The position numbers and the translations under genes are program-made. DNA of 64,000 nucleotides from Nereocystis luetkeana (lineage: Eukaryota > Sar > Phaeophyceae > Laminariales > Laminariaceae): NCBI GenBank assembly GCA_031213475.1, contig JARUPZ010000024.1:2143403-2207402 (forward strand), written 5' to 3'. The stretch's first letter is position 1; each line of letters opens with the position of its first letter. The notes below the pieces were generated by a model that was given only the letters and a program-made list of their open reading frames with translations, did no database searches and was not told where the DNA came from. Positions 11,391-22,375 of this stretch are shown piece by piece.

Positions 11391-12134
11391 CATAGCAGGG
11401 TTAACTTCGCGCGTGTGCATGCGTCTTCCTCCTCTATCCCACCATGCACCGCGCGGCTTGTGGACTATTTTTTTGTTAAGGCCGACTCCTCTTGGGCGCC
11501 AGCAGCAACCAGTGCGTAACATAGACTTCGTTCTGCCACCCGCTGGTATTCGACGATTCCCATCTAATAGCAAACTGCTGATCGATGTTGCGACATTGTT
11601 TCGCTGGTTAACACACACACGCCACCAGCACAAAACACACGCTTGCGTAATGTTGTTGTTGTTGTTGTTGTTGTTCTCACATTAATTAACTCTCTGACGA
11701 AGGAGTCCGTGGTCACACAAAAGGTGCTGGGGCCCTAGGAAGATCCGAAAAACGAAAAAAAAAATGTATACCTGGTATATAATTACTATAATTTCTCTTA
11801 ACCATCCGACAGTGTGCAGAATGATCTTCAGCATTGATCACTCATAACTTTTCCCGAACGAAGAAAACCTCGGAAACAAAAGGAAACCCGCGCATCAAGT
11901 CTACCCCCCCTTCTGTGCCAACTTTCGGCTTGTCTACTCCAGTTGCTGTCCTTGCTCCTTCCTTCTCATTACGTTCTATTCTCTGATCCTACGCTGCATC
12001 TAAAAGCTCACATACTAGTACCCTGCTTCCGCTTGGCACTCTGCTTCCACAACGGAATCTGAGCCCTCCGAAGTGAAGCTGGGTAGCACCCAATACCACT
12101 GTCTCAACGTACAAGCGCGGTTTTGTTTGAGTAT

Positions 12135-12242
12135 TATTGCGGGGGACCATAGTAAATAGGACCAAATATTGTTAGTAAGAATAGCGAAATATATAGGTTT
12201 TTGGGTGTACCGCAGGTCCTATTTAATATGGCCCCCCGCAAC
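12135..12242. mobile_element. M1 MITE copy
   Basis: TATTGCGGGGGACCATAGTA ... GGCCCCCCGCAACA, with the standard AT-rich middle. Both ends carry matched changes (TGC/GCA), keeping the terminal pairing. Confidence 0.83.
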
Positions 12243-12274
12243 ATATCTCTATCTTCAGGGGCAGAATTGTTGTG

Positions 12275-12519
12275 GAGGCGTTCTACGATAGAGATTAACC
12301 CTAAATTTTCTGAGGCTCCTCACTTGAGGAGCTCCATAACCTCACCCGAAAACTGACCTCAGCAAAAATCAAGCTGCATCCCCATGAAAACTCCCATGGC
12401 CCAAGTATACAAAATCGTCATTTTTCGAAACAACATTGGCATTCCAACGATTGGGGTTAAGGGACCCCGTCATTCGGAAAAAAAGAAAGCGGAAATGTGC
12501 TACCTCTATCGTAGAACGC
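12275..12519. mobile_element. MITE family M4
   Basis: About 245 bp, with ends GGCGTTCTACGATAGAG and CTCTATCGTAGAACG. The interior includes GAGGCTCCTCACTTGAGGAG, itself a small palindrome. The same element is inserted in the 3' LTR at 60931-61179. One end is found at 25196-25250 and a diverged relative at about 62800-63085. Confidence 0.8.
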
Positions 12520-12522
12520 GTC

Positions 12523-12582
<60 letters not shown>
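12523..12582. repeat. GTT microsatellite
   Basis: A perfect run of about 20 GTT units abutting the M4 MITE. The open frames through it are translation artefacts. Confidence 0.95.
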
Positions 12583-12583
<1 letters not shown>

Positions 12584-13556
12584 CCCACATTAACTCACAA
12601 TGCACTGCAGTCCGTGGTCGCAGGACAGGCTCCAACAACTCTGGAGTGGAAGAAATACCTCGGTAAAAAAAATCAAACAAGCAAAACGCAAAAAGTAGTA
12701 CCATGGTACACACGATAACTGAAGCACATCTATCTACACCTCAGACAAAACACAAAAAATGAGGGTCCGCGCACGTACGTATCAGATACATGCGGTGCGC
12801 TGTACGAGTCGCCACAGAAAAACCGAGAAGACCACATACTACCCAGAAAATATATATATATATATATATGTTACGTACTAGCCGCCAGGAGGGCCTTCCG
12901 ATCAACCTGATCCCACGCCGACCAAAGTTGAGGGCCAGCCACAGCCCATCGAGGGTCGACGCCCCTCTTCTCCCTTCGGATTATATACTGTCCATCTCAC
13001 CGTGTCTTGCCTCTCCAGCCTGTTTCGTCCCCAGTATCCCTTCTTTCGTACTTACCTGCTTCGTCAGCCACAGTCAGCAAAGCTTCGTAAAAAAAAGAAG
13101 GAGAAGTCCACCCTCCAAGGAACACGCCTCCCTCTCACCCCGCACGCAACGAAAAAGGCACACACGTGCTGAAGGAGCGGTTCGAAGCACACAACCAAGT
13201 AGAGCGGCGGACAGCTCATTTCTTCTAAAAGGCGCTGCTCCATACACAAGGAAGACAATAACGCCTCCTCCACCACCTCCTCCAACCCCTCCCCCCCCGC
13301 CCCCACTGTCAGCAGGAAGAAGTCATGATATAGCTGTAGTTGACTATCAAGAACCATCCCCCCCGATCCGTCTCGTGGCCTATGGTCAAATGACCAAGGC
13401 AAGCAACAAATGAGTACGCCCTCTCCCCCCCTCCCCCCCCCCTGCCCCTCCCTCCGCCCATCCCATCCCAGCAAGAAATAATCATAACATAAGTAGCTTG
13501 GTCGAAAGCCCCCCCCCCTGTCCCGCAAATGGCAAAAAAAACAGAGTCAAACAAAA

Positions 13557-14396
13557 TTAACCTGGTCGAAAGCCCGCACATTCCGCTCCGCGACCTGCCT
13601 GTCGGTGACACCCCCCCCCCGCTCCCGAACCCCCGCTATCTCTAGCACCACCACCCCCACCACCCCCCCCACGGCGGCGTCGGCTGCTACTGCTACTGCT
13701 GCGGCGGCGACTCCGTGTCCCTCCACTCGACGAGCCGCCCGAGCCGCCCCTCGCCCCCCTCCCCGCGCTGGCACCGCTACCTTCGCCATCATCACCACCA
13801 CCACCACCACCACCACCACCACCACCACCACGGTTAGCCCGCTCCCTCTTCCCAACAGCCCTCCTTTCCGACTCGCGCGCCTCTTCGAACCTGGCACGGG
13901 CGACGGCCGAGGTCACGCTGACCCCCGAGAGCTGCAGCAGGGTCGTCCGCTGCGCTTCCGCGAGCGCGGCGAGCAGGTTCCTCCTTCTTCTCCGAGCGGA
14001 GATGACGGTGCGAGACCGACGAGCTTTATCGACGACGGCGGGCTGCTTCCCACCAGCACCAGCTTGAGCCGTATCGGCCAAATTTTGGCCTGTCAAATTC
14101 TTGCTGCCTGAATACTTGCTGCCCACGTTCTGGCCGCCCGCGATTCGGCCTCTCGATTTTTTTATCCCGCCTGCGGTCATCAGTCTGCCCGATTTTTTTG
14201 CCCGCGCCGCGCTTTTTTCGCTGCTGCTCGCATTTTTTTCGCTGCCGGAATCGCTGGTTTTACTGCTGCCCCATTGCTTCCCCCGTCCGCCCCCGAACAA
14301 CCCTCCGCCCTCGGCCTCGTTCTTTAGGAGAACCGAAACCTCGCGGTAGTCAAGGGTTGCGCCTCCGGCGCCGACGGGCGCGGTCGCTCGGAGGAG
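13557..14396 (-). CDS. Unknown gene, exon d, low-complexity C-terminus
   Basis: Acceptor CTGTTGTAG above 14396, phase 0. It begins LLRATAPVGAGG and VSVLLKNEAEGGG, continues with a Lys/Ser/Gly-rich part and a helical stretch (LLAALAEAQRTTLLQL), then poly-Gly from a CCA/GGT microsatellite. The end at 13557 may be wrong if the repeat-rich tail is spliced out. Confidence 0.45.
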   Translation of the reverse strand, partial: LLRATAPVGAGGATLDYREVSVLLKNEAEGGGLFGGGRGKQWGSSKTSDSGSEKNASSSEKSAARAKKSGRLMTAGGIKKSRGRIAGGQNVGSKYSGSKNLTGQNLADTAQAGAGGKQPAVVDKARRSRTVISARRRRRNLLAALAEAQRTTLLQLSGVSVTSAVARARFEEARESERRAVGKRERANRGGGGGGGGGGGGDDGEGSGASAGRGARGGSGGSSSGGTRSRRRSSSSSSRRRRGGGGGGGGARDSGGSGAGGGCHRQAGRGAECAGFRPG

Positions 14397-17300
14397 CTAC
14401 AACAGAGCGAGATGTGGTGGCAAGGCGGGGGCGGGGGTGGGGATGGGGGGGGGGGCGGGGCGGGGTGGAGCTACCATAGGGCGGGCAGGAACGCGTGCTT
14501 GCCTTCTAGGGGTGGTACCTAGTAATTATTCTGGTACCTTATAGGGGTAACACCTAATTATTACGGTGCCTTCTAGGGTTAGCACCTCATCAATCACTTG
14601 ATTACAGTATAGGAGCTCTATACCTAGAGCAACTCAGCGTGGCGCAGCACGCGCAGCAGAGGGTTTTCCTTCCCCCCCCCCCTCCCCCCCCCCCCCCCGC
14701 CCCCCCGGCGTATTACGTAATGTGTATATGGCAAGGCACCCACGAGGCAGTTACACATAGCAGAGACCCATTTGCAGTCTCTGGAAGTGGCCACACCAGA
14801 AAATAAATCGATTACATGACGCTGCCATCCATGTGCAAGAAAAGCCGCCTCGAAAGCGATTCATGTAGGATGCAGCTCGCCACTTCATGCGACTTGCCCA
14901 ACGCCTCACGTTTCGCTTCGCGTTTGGTGCAACAAGCACTGTCCGCCTGGTCGGTGAAAACCCAACGTGCTTCGTCCCGACATTGTAGGGATGCGAGGGT
15001 CTATGGTCAAACGACTACGGCCATGCAAAACAATGAGTGCACCTCCCCCCCCCCCCCCCCCGCCCGGCTACACGGCTACACCATCAACTAAATTAACTCT
15101 TTGAAGCTGCCATCCATATGCAAGTCCGCCTCACAAGCGGTTCTTAGTAAGATACAAATCACCCTTCATGAGACTCGTCGGACAACTCACGCGCTTGGTG
15201 CAAACAATGTTGCGTGGTCGGTGAAAACCCGACATGCTCCGTCCAGGCATTGTACGTAGGCATGCGAGGGTCTATGGTCGTACGACTGCGGCCATACATG
15301 AGATCGAGTACATCTCTCTTATCGAGTACACCCCCTCCCCTCCCCCCCCCCCTCGGGCGTGCCTACGCACAGTCCACGGACTGTGAGAGAAACCAAGCGT
15401 CCACACGTTTTCACCCAACTTACTCGGCCAGCTCCCACACGACACCCCCCGACCCCCCACCCAGACCTCATCTCACCACGGACCTGAGCCCGCCGAACCG
15501 AACCGCTACCCGCCGCAGGGGCCGTCCAGAAACCCTTGTTCAATTGCCGCGGGCGACGTCATCCACCAAAAATGATTTTCCTATTCCGGGGGACCATAGT
15601 TAATAGGACCTACGGTACACATAAAAAACTATATATTTACCTATTTTTCCTAACAATATTTGGTCCTATTTACTATGGTCCCCCGTAATAACAAAAAAAC
15701 GAGCCTGTACTTACTTTTTTTAGGGGGAAACAGAGTACTCAGAACCGAATATGATGCGTACCCATACCGCCGTAGATTCCGCTCTGGTCGTAAATATAAG
15801 TCACGCCCACATATGAATGCGAAGACTCAACGGTGCTTCTATCTACGCCCACAGCAGTGGTATGCTTTTTTTCTGGGTTCATCGTCGGTTTTGATTACCG
15901 TATGACCATCGAAATAGTAGAAAACGGGCAATTTTGGTTTCTTTCACAGTCCGTGGACTCTGCAAATAGGCGGATCTCCATCGAGCCTGTATTTTGCGGT
16001 ACGTATAAAACTGGAACTTTTGGTATATCTGACAGTCCGCGGACTCTGCAAATAGGCGGGTCTCCATCAAGCCTGTCTTTGCAATACGTATGAAACTGAA
16101 CTTTTGGTTTAATTTCACAGTCCGCGGACTCTGCAAATAGGCGAATCCCCATCAGGCCTGTATCTTGCAGTACTTATCAAACTATAACTTTTGGTATATT
16201 TTACAATCCGCGGACTCTGCAAATAGGCGGATCCCCATCAAGCCTGTATTTTGTGGTTCAAAACTGGACAAACTGTGGTTTGTATCACAGTCAGAGGACT
16301 TTGCAAATAGGCCGACGACTCCCATCAATACTGTATATCGTAGCAATAAAACATGGATGTTTGGCATATTGCACAGTCCGCGGACCGCAGATAGTCGGAG
16401 CCCGTACTTTGTACTGTAGTACAAAGCTGGGCTCTGGTTCATGTCACGGTCCGCAGACTTCGCAAATAGGCCGACGACCTCCATCAACCGTGTGTTTCGC
16501 ATGCATAAATGAAAAACTGGACTTTGGGCATGTTGCAAGGTGCGCCGGCTGCAATTAGGCGGGTTATCTCTCTTCTCTGCTCACCCTGTCGAAGGGACGG
16601 TCTCTGCTTTTCTCGGCGGCCCACTCGACGTGCTTGCGGTAGTCGTGCCCGCACTTAGCGCAGCGGCTGAGGCTGTGCTGCTCGCAAGGGAAAATGCGCA
16701 GCAGAGGGCTAGCGTACGGTACCCGCAGCCACAGCTGCTTGTGGCGGTCTGGCAACAGGGTCAGAAGATTGCGGGATTGTTCGCGGGGAAGGAGGGGGAG
16801 AGAGGGAGGGGATGGGGGGGGGGGGGGGGGGGGGTGGTCATTTGTTGCTTGCCTGAGTCATTCGACCATTGACCACGCATCCCTTTCGAGACGCTTGTGA
16901 GAGTCTGGCAAACGGGTCAGAAGATTGCGGGATTACTGGTGGGGAAGGAGGGGGGGGGGGGAGAGAGGGGAGCGGGGAAGCGGAAGGGGAGGGGGGGGGG
17001 GGGGGGGGGGTGTACTCATGTCTTGCATGGCCGTAGTCGTCGAGGGGGGGGGGGGGGTGGGGGGGCGCATCTATTTGTTTGCTTGCCTTCGTCACTCCAC
17101 CATTTTACCACGCATCCCTTTCGAGACGGAGCACCGTTCTTACTCCTAATAGAGACGCACCTCCAGCAGTTTTTTTGCTCATTGCGTAATGTTTCCGCGT
17201 ACTACGGTACACGTGCTGCCTGCCTTACCCCCTTTCTACTTTTCCCTTCGTGGCCATCATCTACCTACCTCCTAGGGTGTATAGCGATCGTTTTCTCTGT

Positions 17301-18013
17301 ACTATCACGGGGGACCATATTAAACACGACCTACGGTGAACACAAAAACCAATATATTCCGCTATTGTTACCAACACTATTTGTTCCTATTTACTCTGCT
17401 GCACCGTAATATCTACCAGGTAGCGTACCAAAATTATCGGGAGGGGGGGGCGGGGGCGTACCCGCCCGCTGATTGCCGTAGTCATTTCACCACTGGCCAC
17501 TCGTCACACGAGGAACACGTACTCAGCGGCCAGCAGGCCATGTCCCTCAGGTCGGGCAAGGCAAGCGCACGATCACAGACACCACCAATATCATGCACCC
17601 CACGAACACGCCCGGAGAAATCGGTGAAGATCACACTGAGGCATACGGTCGTGTGCATGTCTAGCAGGGCTGGGTGGTTGGGTGGGTGGGCGAGAGTGGG
17701 TGGGTGGGTGGGTGGATGGGTAGGTGGGTGGGTGGGTAGGTGGGTGGGTGGGTAGGTGGGTAGGTGTAGGTGGGTGGGTAAGTGGGTAGGTGGGTGGGTA
17801 GGTGGATGGGTAGGTAGGTGGGTGGGTGGATGGGTGGGCGGGGTGGCTTGCTCTAGAACCGCGCCAACTCCCTTACCTTCCCACAACGACGTCTTGACGG
17901 TGGACTGCACGAGCCGGCTGCACTCGCAGAACTTAAACGCCGACACCACGTCCCAGAGGAACAGCCGGCAGGGGTGGGCCGCCGTGGGGTGCTCCGGAAC
18001 CGGCCACTGAGGT
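13557..18013 (-). CDS. Unidentified protein gene, 3' part (4 exons), possible zinc ribbon
   Basis: Four exons on the - strand join with matching phases: 18013-17877, 17660-17494, 16680-16585 and 14396-13557. They encode a segment with FLWDVVSAFKFCE, a C-x2-C-x11-C-x2-C arrangement (CSSCDEWP, then CAKCGHDYRKH) and a basic, Ser/Gly-rich C-terminus ending at a stop in a poly-Gly region. The four cysteines suggest a zinc ribbon. The FLWDVVSAF stretch faintly recalls DDT-type helices of chromatin proteins, but this is weak. I do not recognise the family. Upstream exons, including the start, were not found above 18013. The first visible exon begins one base into its reading phase. Confidence 0.55.
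14750..15357 (+). repeat. Two family F copies with poly-C tails
   Basis: 14750-15062 and 15100-15357 repeat the same order: AAGCTGCCATCCATATGCAA-type head, GGATGCAGCTC, TCGGTGAAAACCC, GGCATTGTA, GACTACGGCCATGCA, then a TACACCCCC tail. They end in runs of about 10-19 C. They match both arms of the inverted repeat at 18100-20645. Confidence 0.7.
15582..15690. mobile_element. M1 MITE copy
   Basis: CCGGGGGACCATAGTTAATA ... GGTCCCCCGTAATA with the usual centre. Only the left terminal TTA is altered. Confidence 0.83.
15929..16560. repeat. 85-90 bp tandem repeat, about 7 units
   Basis: Each unit contains CACAGTCCGCGGACTCTGCA, then AATAGGCGG, a CCATCAAGCCTGTATTTTG box and an AAACTGG spacer. On the - strand every unit offers TTTGCAG followed 12 bases later by GTGA. 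That is an acceptor/donor-like pair, next to a real donor at 16584. The array lies in an intron of the unknown - strand gene. Confidence 0.8.
16585..16680 (-). CDS. Unknown gene, exon c (CAKCGHDYRKH)
   Basis: Thirty-two codons in phase 0, acceptor TTGCGAG before 16680 (a CAG three bases later is the alternative), donor AGG|GTGAGC at 16584. Contains CxxC with a following His pair; likely metal binding. Confidence 0.55.
16830..17165. repeat. Family G repeats between G-tracts
   Basis: TTGCTTGCCTGAGTCATTCG, then ACCATTGACCACGCATCCC and TTTCGAGACG appear twice, flanked by G-runs up to about 18. Relatives lie at 13330-13440, 35825-35920, 36660-36785, 38770-38990 and 39860-39930. Confidence 0.65.
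17303..17411. mobile_element. Diverged M1 MITE copy
   Basis: TATCACGGGGGACCATATTA ... CTGCTGCACCGTAATA. Several substitutions in the right end make this one of the oldest copies. Confidence 0.7.
17494..17660 (-). CDS. Unknown gene, exon b
   Basis: Acceptor CCCTGCTAG above 17660. The first two bases complete an Asp codon begun in exon a. A donor-like CCA|GTGGTG at 17493 gives phase 0, which fits exon c. If that donor is not used, the frame stops at 17482. Encodes the CSSCDEW motif. Confidence 0.5.
17666..17848. repeat. GGGTGGGTA minisatellite filling a short intron
   Basis: Degenerate GGTGGGTGGGTAGGTG units occupy most of the 216-base intron between exons a and b of the unknown gene. On the transcribed - strand it reads as a CCCACC-rich pyrimidine tract leading to the CTGCTAG acceptor. 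Confidence 0.85.
17877..18013 (-). CDS. Unknown gene, exon a (PQWPVPEHP...TSLWE)
   Basis: Acceptor TTCTTCCCGCAG just above 18013, donor GAAG|GTAAGG at 17876. It is the only frame open throughout and has strong third-position C/G bias, like the PP2C and SAT exons. Confidence 0.6.
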
Positions 18014-18099
18014 CTGCGGGAAGAAAAAACAAAAATCGGCGGAAACAATTCAGGGTACGTGAACGAATGAAAATATTGCGGGGGGGGGGGCGGGGGGGG

Positions 18100-18628
18100 G
18101 GGGGTGTACTCGATAGGAGAGATGTACTCGATCTCATGCATGGCCGTAGTCGTATGACCATAGACCCTCGCATCCCTACAATGCCGGGACGGAGCATGTC
18201 GGGTTTTCACCGACCAGGCAGACATTGCTTGGATCAAGCGCGAAGCGCCGCGAGATGTCCGGCGAGTCGCATGAAGGGTGAGCTGCATCCTACTAAGAGC
18301 CGCTTACTTGCATATGGATGACAGCTTCAATGAGTTGTTTAATTTCCGGTGTAGGCACTCCCAGAGACAGCAATGGGAGTACTACGTAGCTGCCTCTTGG
18401 GCGCCTTACCTAGAACACTACGTAATGCGATCAATTCCCTTGTGCGGAGTAAAGGTTCTTTACCTCGCACAAATGATCTAACTCGACAACCCGCTTCGGG
18501 CGACCGCAAAAAAAAACAAAACAAAAAACGGTACCCTGGTTGTCTAGCTCACGTAGTGAACGGCATGTTTTACAGTGTCGCTGCCAACCGACGCCAACCC
18601 AACCTATATAAATAGGGGGGGGGGGGGT
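18100..18628 (+). repeat. Left arm of a large inverted repeat
   Basis: Begins at TACTCGATAGGAGAGATG next to a G-run. It runs through family F (ATGGCCGTAGTCG, GCATTGTA-complement, GGGTGAGCTGCATCCTACTA) and AGACAGCAATGGGAGTACTA, then continues to CCAACCCAACCTATATAAAT beside another G-run. The same order is found inverted at 20098-20645. The spacer is about 1.47 kb. Confidence 0.8.
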
Positions 18629-20097
18629 CGGCGATAGGTGATCATCATCATGCATACCGACAGAACGGAAGCGCTTGACAAATAAGGCAAACCTTTCACA
18701 CCCCGGACAGATCATGATCTATCTAATCTACCTATATATCTACTGCAGATCATCTATTTTAAAGTAGACCCTAGGTACAGCCTGCCTCTATGAGAACACT
18801 GTGCGGGGTCTGCACGTTAATAGTACAGATCGAACCCATGACCTCCTATCCCATAGATCATGCAGATGGCATGGCTCCCAAACATATCAGGCATATATCA
18901 GGGCTCTTCGCGGGGTCATGACCCCAACCCCACGCGGGTCGGGTCAGGAGGTTTTCGAATTTTCACGGGTCGGGTTATCCCGGCCCGGCCCGGCCCGGGT
19001 CGGATTGGGTCGGGTTGGGACGGGTGGAAAGTTTTTTTTTTAATTGTCACGGATCGGGTCCGGTCACCGGTTTATCCGACCCGACCCGGCCTGACCTCAA
19101 CCGCGAGATTTTTGACCCGATCCGTGAACAGCCCTGGAATACATCTGCCCCGGATTATCTAAATCATGGACTGGGAATCGATGATCTGCCCGACGAGCAC
19201 AATCATTTTTCTACAAAACTGTGAACGCTTTTCCAGCACCAATTCCCCAAGTATTAACCTCGTAGTCTGCCCCCCCCCCAAAAAATGGCCGAAATAATTC
19301 AGACAGACGAATACAGGGGGGGGGGGGGGGGGGGGTCGGCGAAGGCGGCCATCATCATCATCATTACGGACGGACGCGAAAAATAGGGCGGAAGCGCTGG
19401 ACAACGTTAGAGGCATATACGTACTATTATGATCAAATAGTGTTATTATTATTTGCTTTTTTCTTATTATTTCTTATTAATGATTGTTATTGTTGTTACT
19501 ATTATTATATATACATCGTATATATATATATATATATATATGTATAGACTATAATAATATACCAGGTATAAACAACTAAAAAACGTACACACCGTGAAAC
19601 GCACTATCGAAGTATCACAACTTTCAAGCTTGCAAATAAGACTTCTGAGTAATTTTTCGATCCCACCGCTTCGGTTCTTGGTTTTTCTTCATATAGTTTG
19701 AAGGTGTGTATCCTGTATCCTGATGTCGTTGGGGTCATGCCGGGAACCAGCTGAGAGCAAGGAAAATAACGTGAAGACGAATGCAAAGTGTATATATACT
19801 GTACATACACGTCAGCAGCGTGGGAACCTACCCGCAGTCACAAGGCGGATCGATGGACGCCGTATTCCAAGAACCACGAACACACGAGATATGTACGTAA
19901 AACACTGTACGTAGGCTATATATGCCCACTACGTACGTACTTGAGCGCAAAGAGCGGGAAGCTCTCCGTGCCGTCCTGGAATGTAGTAGCGTAGCAACGC
20001 AACTAAATGCTCTCCGGGGCGCTTACACGTTGCAGGTGTAGAAACACGCCCCGGGCGTTTACTGAGATGCCGAGGCGTTTTGCGAAGAAAACTTCGG
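18629..20097. other. Spacer of the large inverted repeat, no gene
   Basis: Contains a CGGGTCGGG-rich stretch with an imperfect inverted partner (18930-19110), a G-run (19317-19335), AT-rich microsatellite DNA (19440-19560) and a TACCAGGTA word. No transposase or other coding region was recognised. Confidence 0.55.
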
Positions 20098-20645
20098 GCT
20101 TTTTGCCCCCCCCCCCTCCTATTTTTTATAGGTTGGGTTGGTGTCGATTGGCAACGACACTGTAAAACATGCCGCTCACTACGTGGGCTGGACAACCAGG
20201 GTACCGTTTTTTGTTTTTTTGGCGGTCGCCCACAGCTGGTTGTCGAGTTAGATCATTTGTGCGAGGTAAAGAACCTTTACTCCGCACAAGGGAATTGATC
20301 GTATCACGTAGTGTTCAAGGTAAGGCACCCAAGAGGCAGTTACATAGTACTCCCATTGCTGTCTCTGGAAATGCCTACACCAGAAATTAAATCAACTCAT
20401 TGAAGCTGTCGTCCATATGCAAGTCCGCCTCAAAAGCGGTTCTTAGTAGGATGCAGCTCACCCTTCATGCGACTCGCCAGACACCTCACGGCGCTTCGCG
20501 CTTGGTGCAAGCAATGTCTGCCTGGTCGGTGAAAACCCGACATGCTCCGTCCCGGCATTGTAGGGATGCGAGGGTCTATGGTCATACGACTACGGCCATG
20601 CATGAGATCGAGTACATCTCTCCTATCGAGTACACCCCCCCCCCG
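20098..20645 (-). repeat. Right arm of the large inverted repeat
   Basis: Reverse complement of 18100-18628 with scattered differences. Both outer edges are TACTCGATAGGAGAG next to homopolymer G/C. Both inner edges are the TATAGGTTGGGTTGG side. Such arms could extrude a hairpin or mark a foldback element. Confidence 0.8.
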
Positions 20646-20842
20646 GGCTATGCGCAAAATAAAAAGAAACGTACACCATCTGACACGGCGGCGACACGAA
20701 AAAAACAAGAAACAAAAAAAAACTCCACACCACTCTCGCATGCACACAGAAGCAGCAAGGCAGCGAAGCAAGCACGTGTTGATCATGCCGCAACCCAGCG
20801 GCACTTACAAGGCACCCGGCACCGACAAGGCACCCAGCGCCG

Positions 20843-21130
20843 ATGAAAACGCTGGCGATCGATCATGCTCCCTTGGGGGAAAAGCTCGCGTCGTCCTGGT
20901 GGAGCGGCGCCCACGAGGGAGGGCACGCCGGCCCCCATTCCCGCGCCCTTTGCGCAGGTGGTGCAGCGCGGACCAGCCGCTTGTGTTTTATTTACCCTCA
21001 CGACCTTCAAAACTGGCGCGTTCCGTGGGGCCGAAGGGGCGGGGCACTCCCACTCGACAGCGACGAAAGCTCAGGGTGGTCGATTGACTACACCCGCCCC
21101 CGCAGCAACGACGGCGGCCAGACCGTCTAA
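20843..21130 (+). CDS. Orphan GC-rich ORF, possible terminal exon
   Basis: An open frame of 95 codons beginning ATG AAA ACG and ending TAA. It has strong C/G preference at third positions, as in the recognised exons, and contains CFIYPHDLQNWRVPWGRR and WSIDYTRPRSNDGGQTV. An AATAAA overlaps the stop. No family is recognised and no partner exons were identified. It could be a last exon, a small gene or chance in GC-rich DNA. Confidence 0.35.
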   Translation: MKTLAIDHAPLGEKLASSWWSGAHEGGHAGPHSRALCAGGAARTSRLCFIYPHDLQNWRVPWGRRGGALPLDSDESSGWSIDYTRPRSNDGGQTV

Positions 21131-22014
21131 TAAAACACCTTTGGTTCTCTCTCCGCGCCTGGCCTTGTCTGTTTTGTTGCTATTGCGCAAAACATGTGCC
21201 TACCCACATCCCAGACATGAAGTTTCCTACCTGGGGTATTATGTGAAACGCGCCTTTGCCTGCTTTGGAAACAGCTCCATCTCCCACACCCCAAATGTTT
21301 TGCCAGCTCGGTCCCGGGGAGTTTACCCGAAAAAATGATAGGGGGGGGGGGTTGCTGTGATGCAGAGGCGTTTTTTTCGCATTTTTGTTTCGACAGCTGG
21401 CGTTTACCGTGAGGGGGGCGTTTACTCGGCATCATTACGGTATGTTTGTTGTTGTTGTTCTCACATTAACTCTCTGACGAAGGAGTCCGTGGTCACACAA
21501 AAGGTGCTGGAGCCCTAGGAAGATCCGAAAAACGGAAACAAAAAAACGAAAATTCGGCTGCCTCAAAATACACGAGACGAAAAAAGCGCACACGAGCTAA
21601 AACCAATGTGCAAACTGAACTAACATGGCCACGGGTATATCCTCTCAACTATAACATAGAGTACCCCCGTTCCCACCACTAACCAACTCGTGGCTGCTGA
21701 CTACAGCGGATGCTGTCTGAAGTGCTGCCTGCACCGTACGAAACGCACGGTAGTCGTGAAAACGAAAGAAGAACACACCTGCCTGCTATCTGGAGTGCTG
21801 TCAGAGTGAAGACTCGCGGATATGCAGTGAAAAAAGGAGCAATCGAACCTTACTACCACACGAATATCAACGATCGCTATCTCTTCCTGGATTGTCTGAC
21901 ACAAACTCGTACAGCAGTACAGCAGCGACAACAGCAACAAGCAACAACAAGCAACAGCAACAACAACAACGAACAACAGCAACAAACAACAATAACAACA
22001 ACAACAGCTGTTGT

Positions 22015-22375
22015 AAGGATTGCCCTGGGGCTGGGTAACCGATCGGTCCTTTTCCCCTGTAGCACAGTACCAGGTACCCGGTAGGTGACACGATCGCAGG
22101 CAGTCTGCTATGTCATCACACGTGCTAATACGGGGTGTGCTATCTCACTTCGAACGTAGAAACGCTTGCGCGTGCGTCCCTAAAAACGCATCTCCCTGGT
22201 TCCCCAAACATTGAAAGGAAGCGGGTAGGTCAGCGCACGGCTGTCCACGGTACTGACGCCTCGCATATCCCGCCGTTCAAATGGGGGGAGAGTGCTGTAA
22301 GGATTTTACCCTGGGCTGGGTATTCGATCGGTCTTTTACCCCCACAACATAGCTCAGTAGGTATTTTACCCTCAA
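22015..22375 (+). repeat. SINE family S2 copy
   Basis: Plus-strand copy of the element at 10625-10990. It contains CCTGGGGCTGGGTAACCGAT, the body with GCGGGTAGGTCAGCGCAC, and a terminal CATAGCTCAGTAGG A-box remnant. A CAA-rich simple repeat lies just upstream. Confidence 0.6.

Larger units (their letters stand above)
8158..13556. other. Gene-free interval between SAT and the - strand gene
   Basis: No exon with family or splice support was found. Contents in order: a poly-G/C-flanked F repeat (8180-8295), TCGATA-rich palindromic DNA (8868-8968), an M1 MITE (9633-9747), G-runs, M1 (10447-10555), an S2 SINE (10625-10990), M2 (11303-11390), M1 (12135-12242), M4 MITE (12275-12519), a GTT microsatellite, and a G-family repeat (13330-13440). 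Confidence 0.6.

Noticed and set aside
13557-14111. + strand Pro/Thr-rich frame opposite exon d
   Set aside because: Generated by CCA/CCG simple repeats; the - strand frame is supported by splice phase.
17666-17848. Telomere-like G-rich repeat
   Set aside because: GGGTGGGTAGGTG units are irregular and internal to an intron, not a telomeric hexamer or heptamer array.
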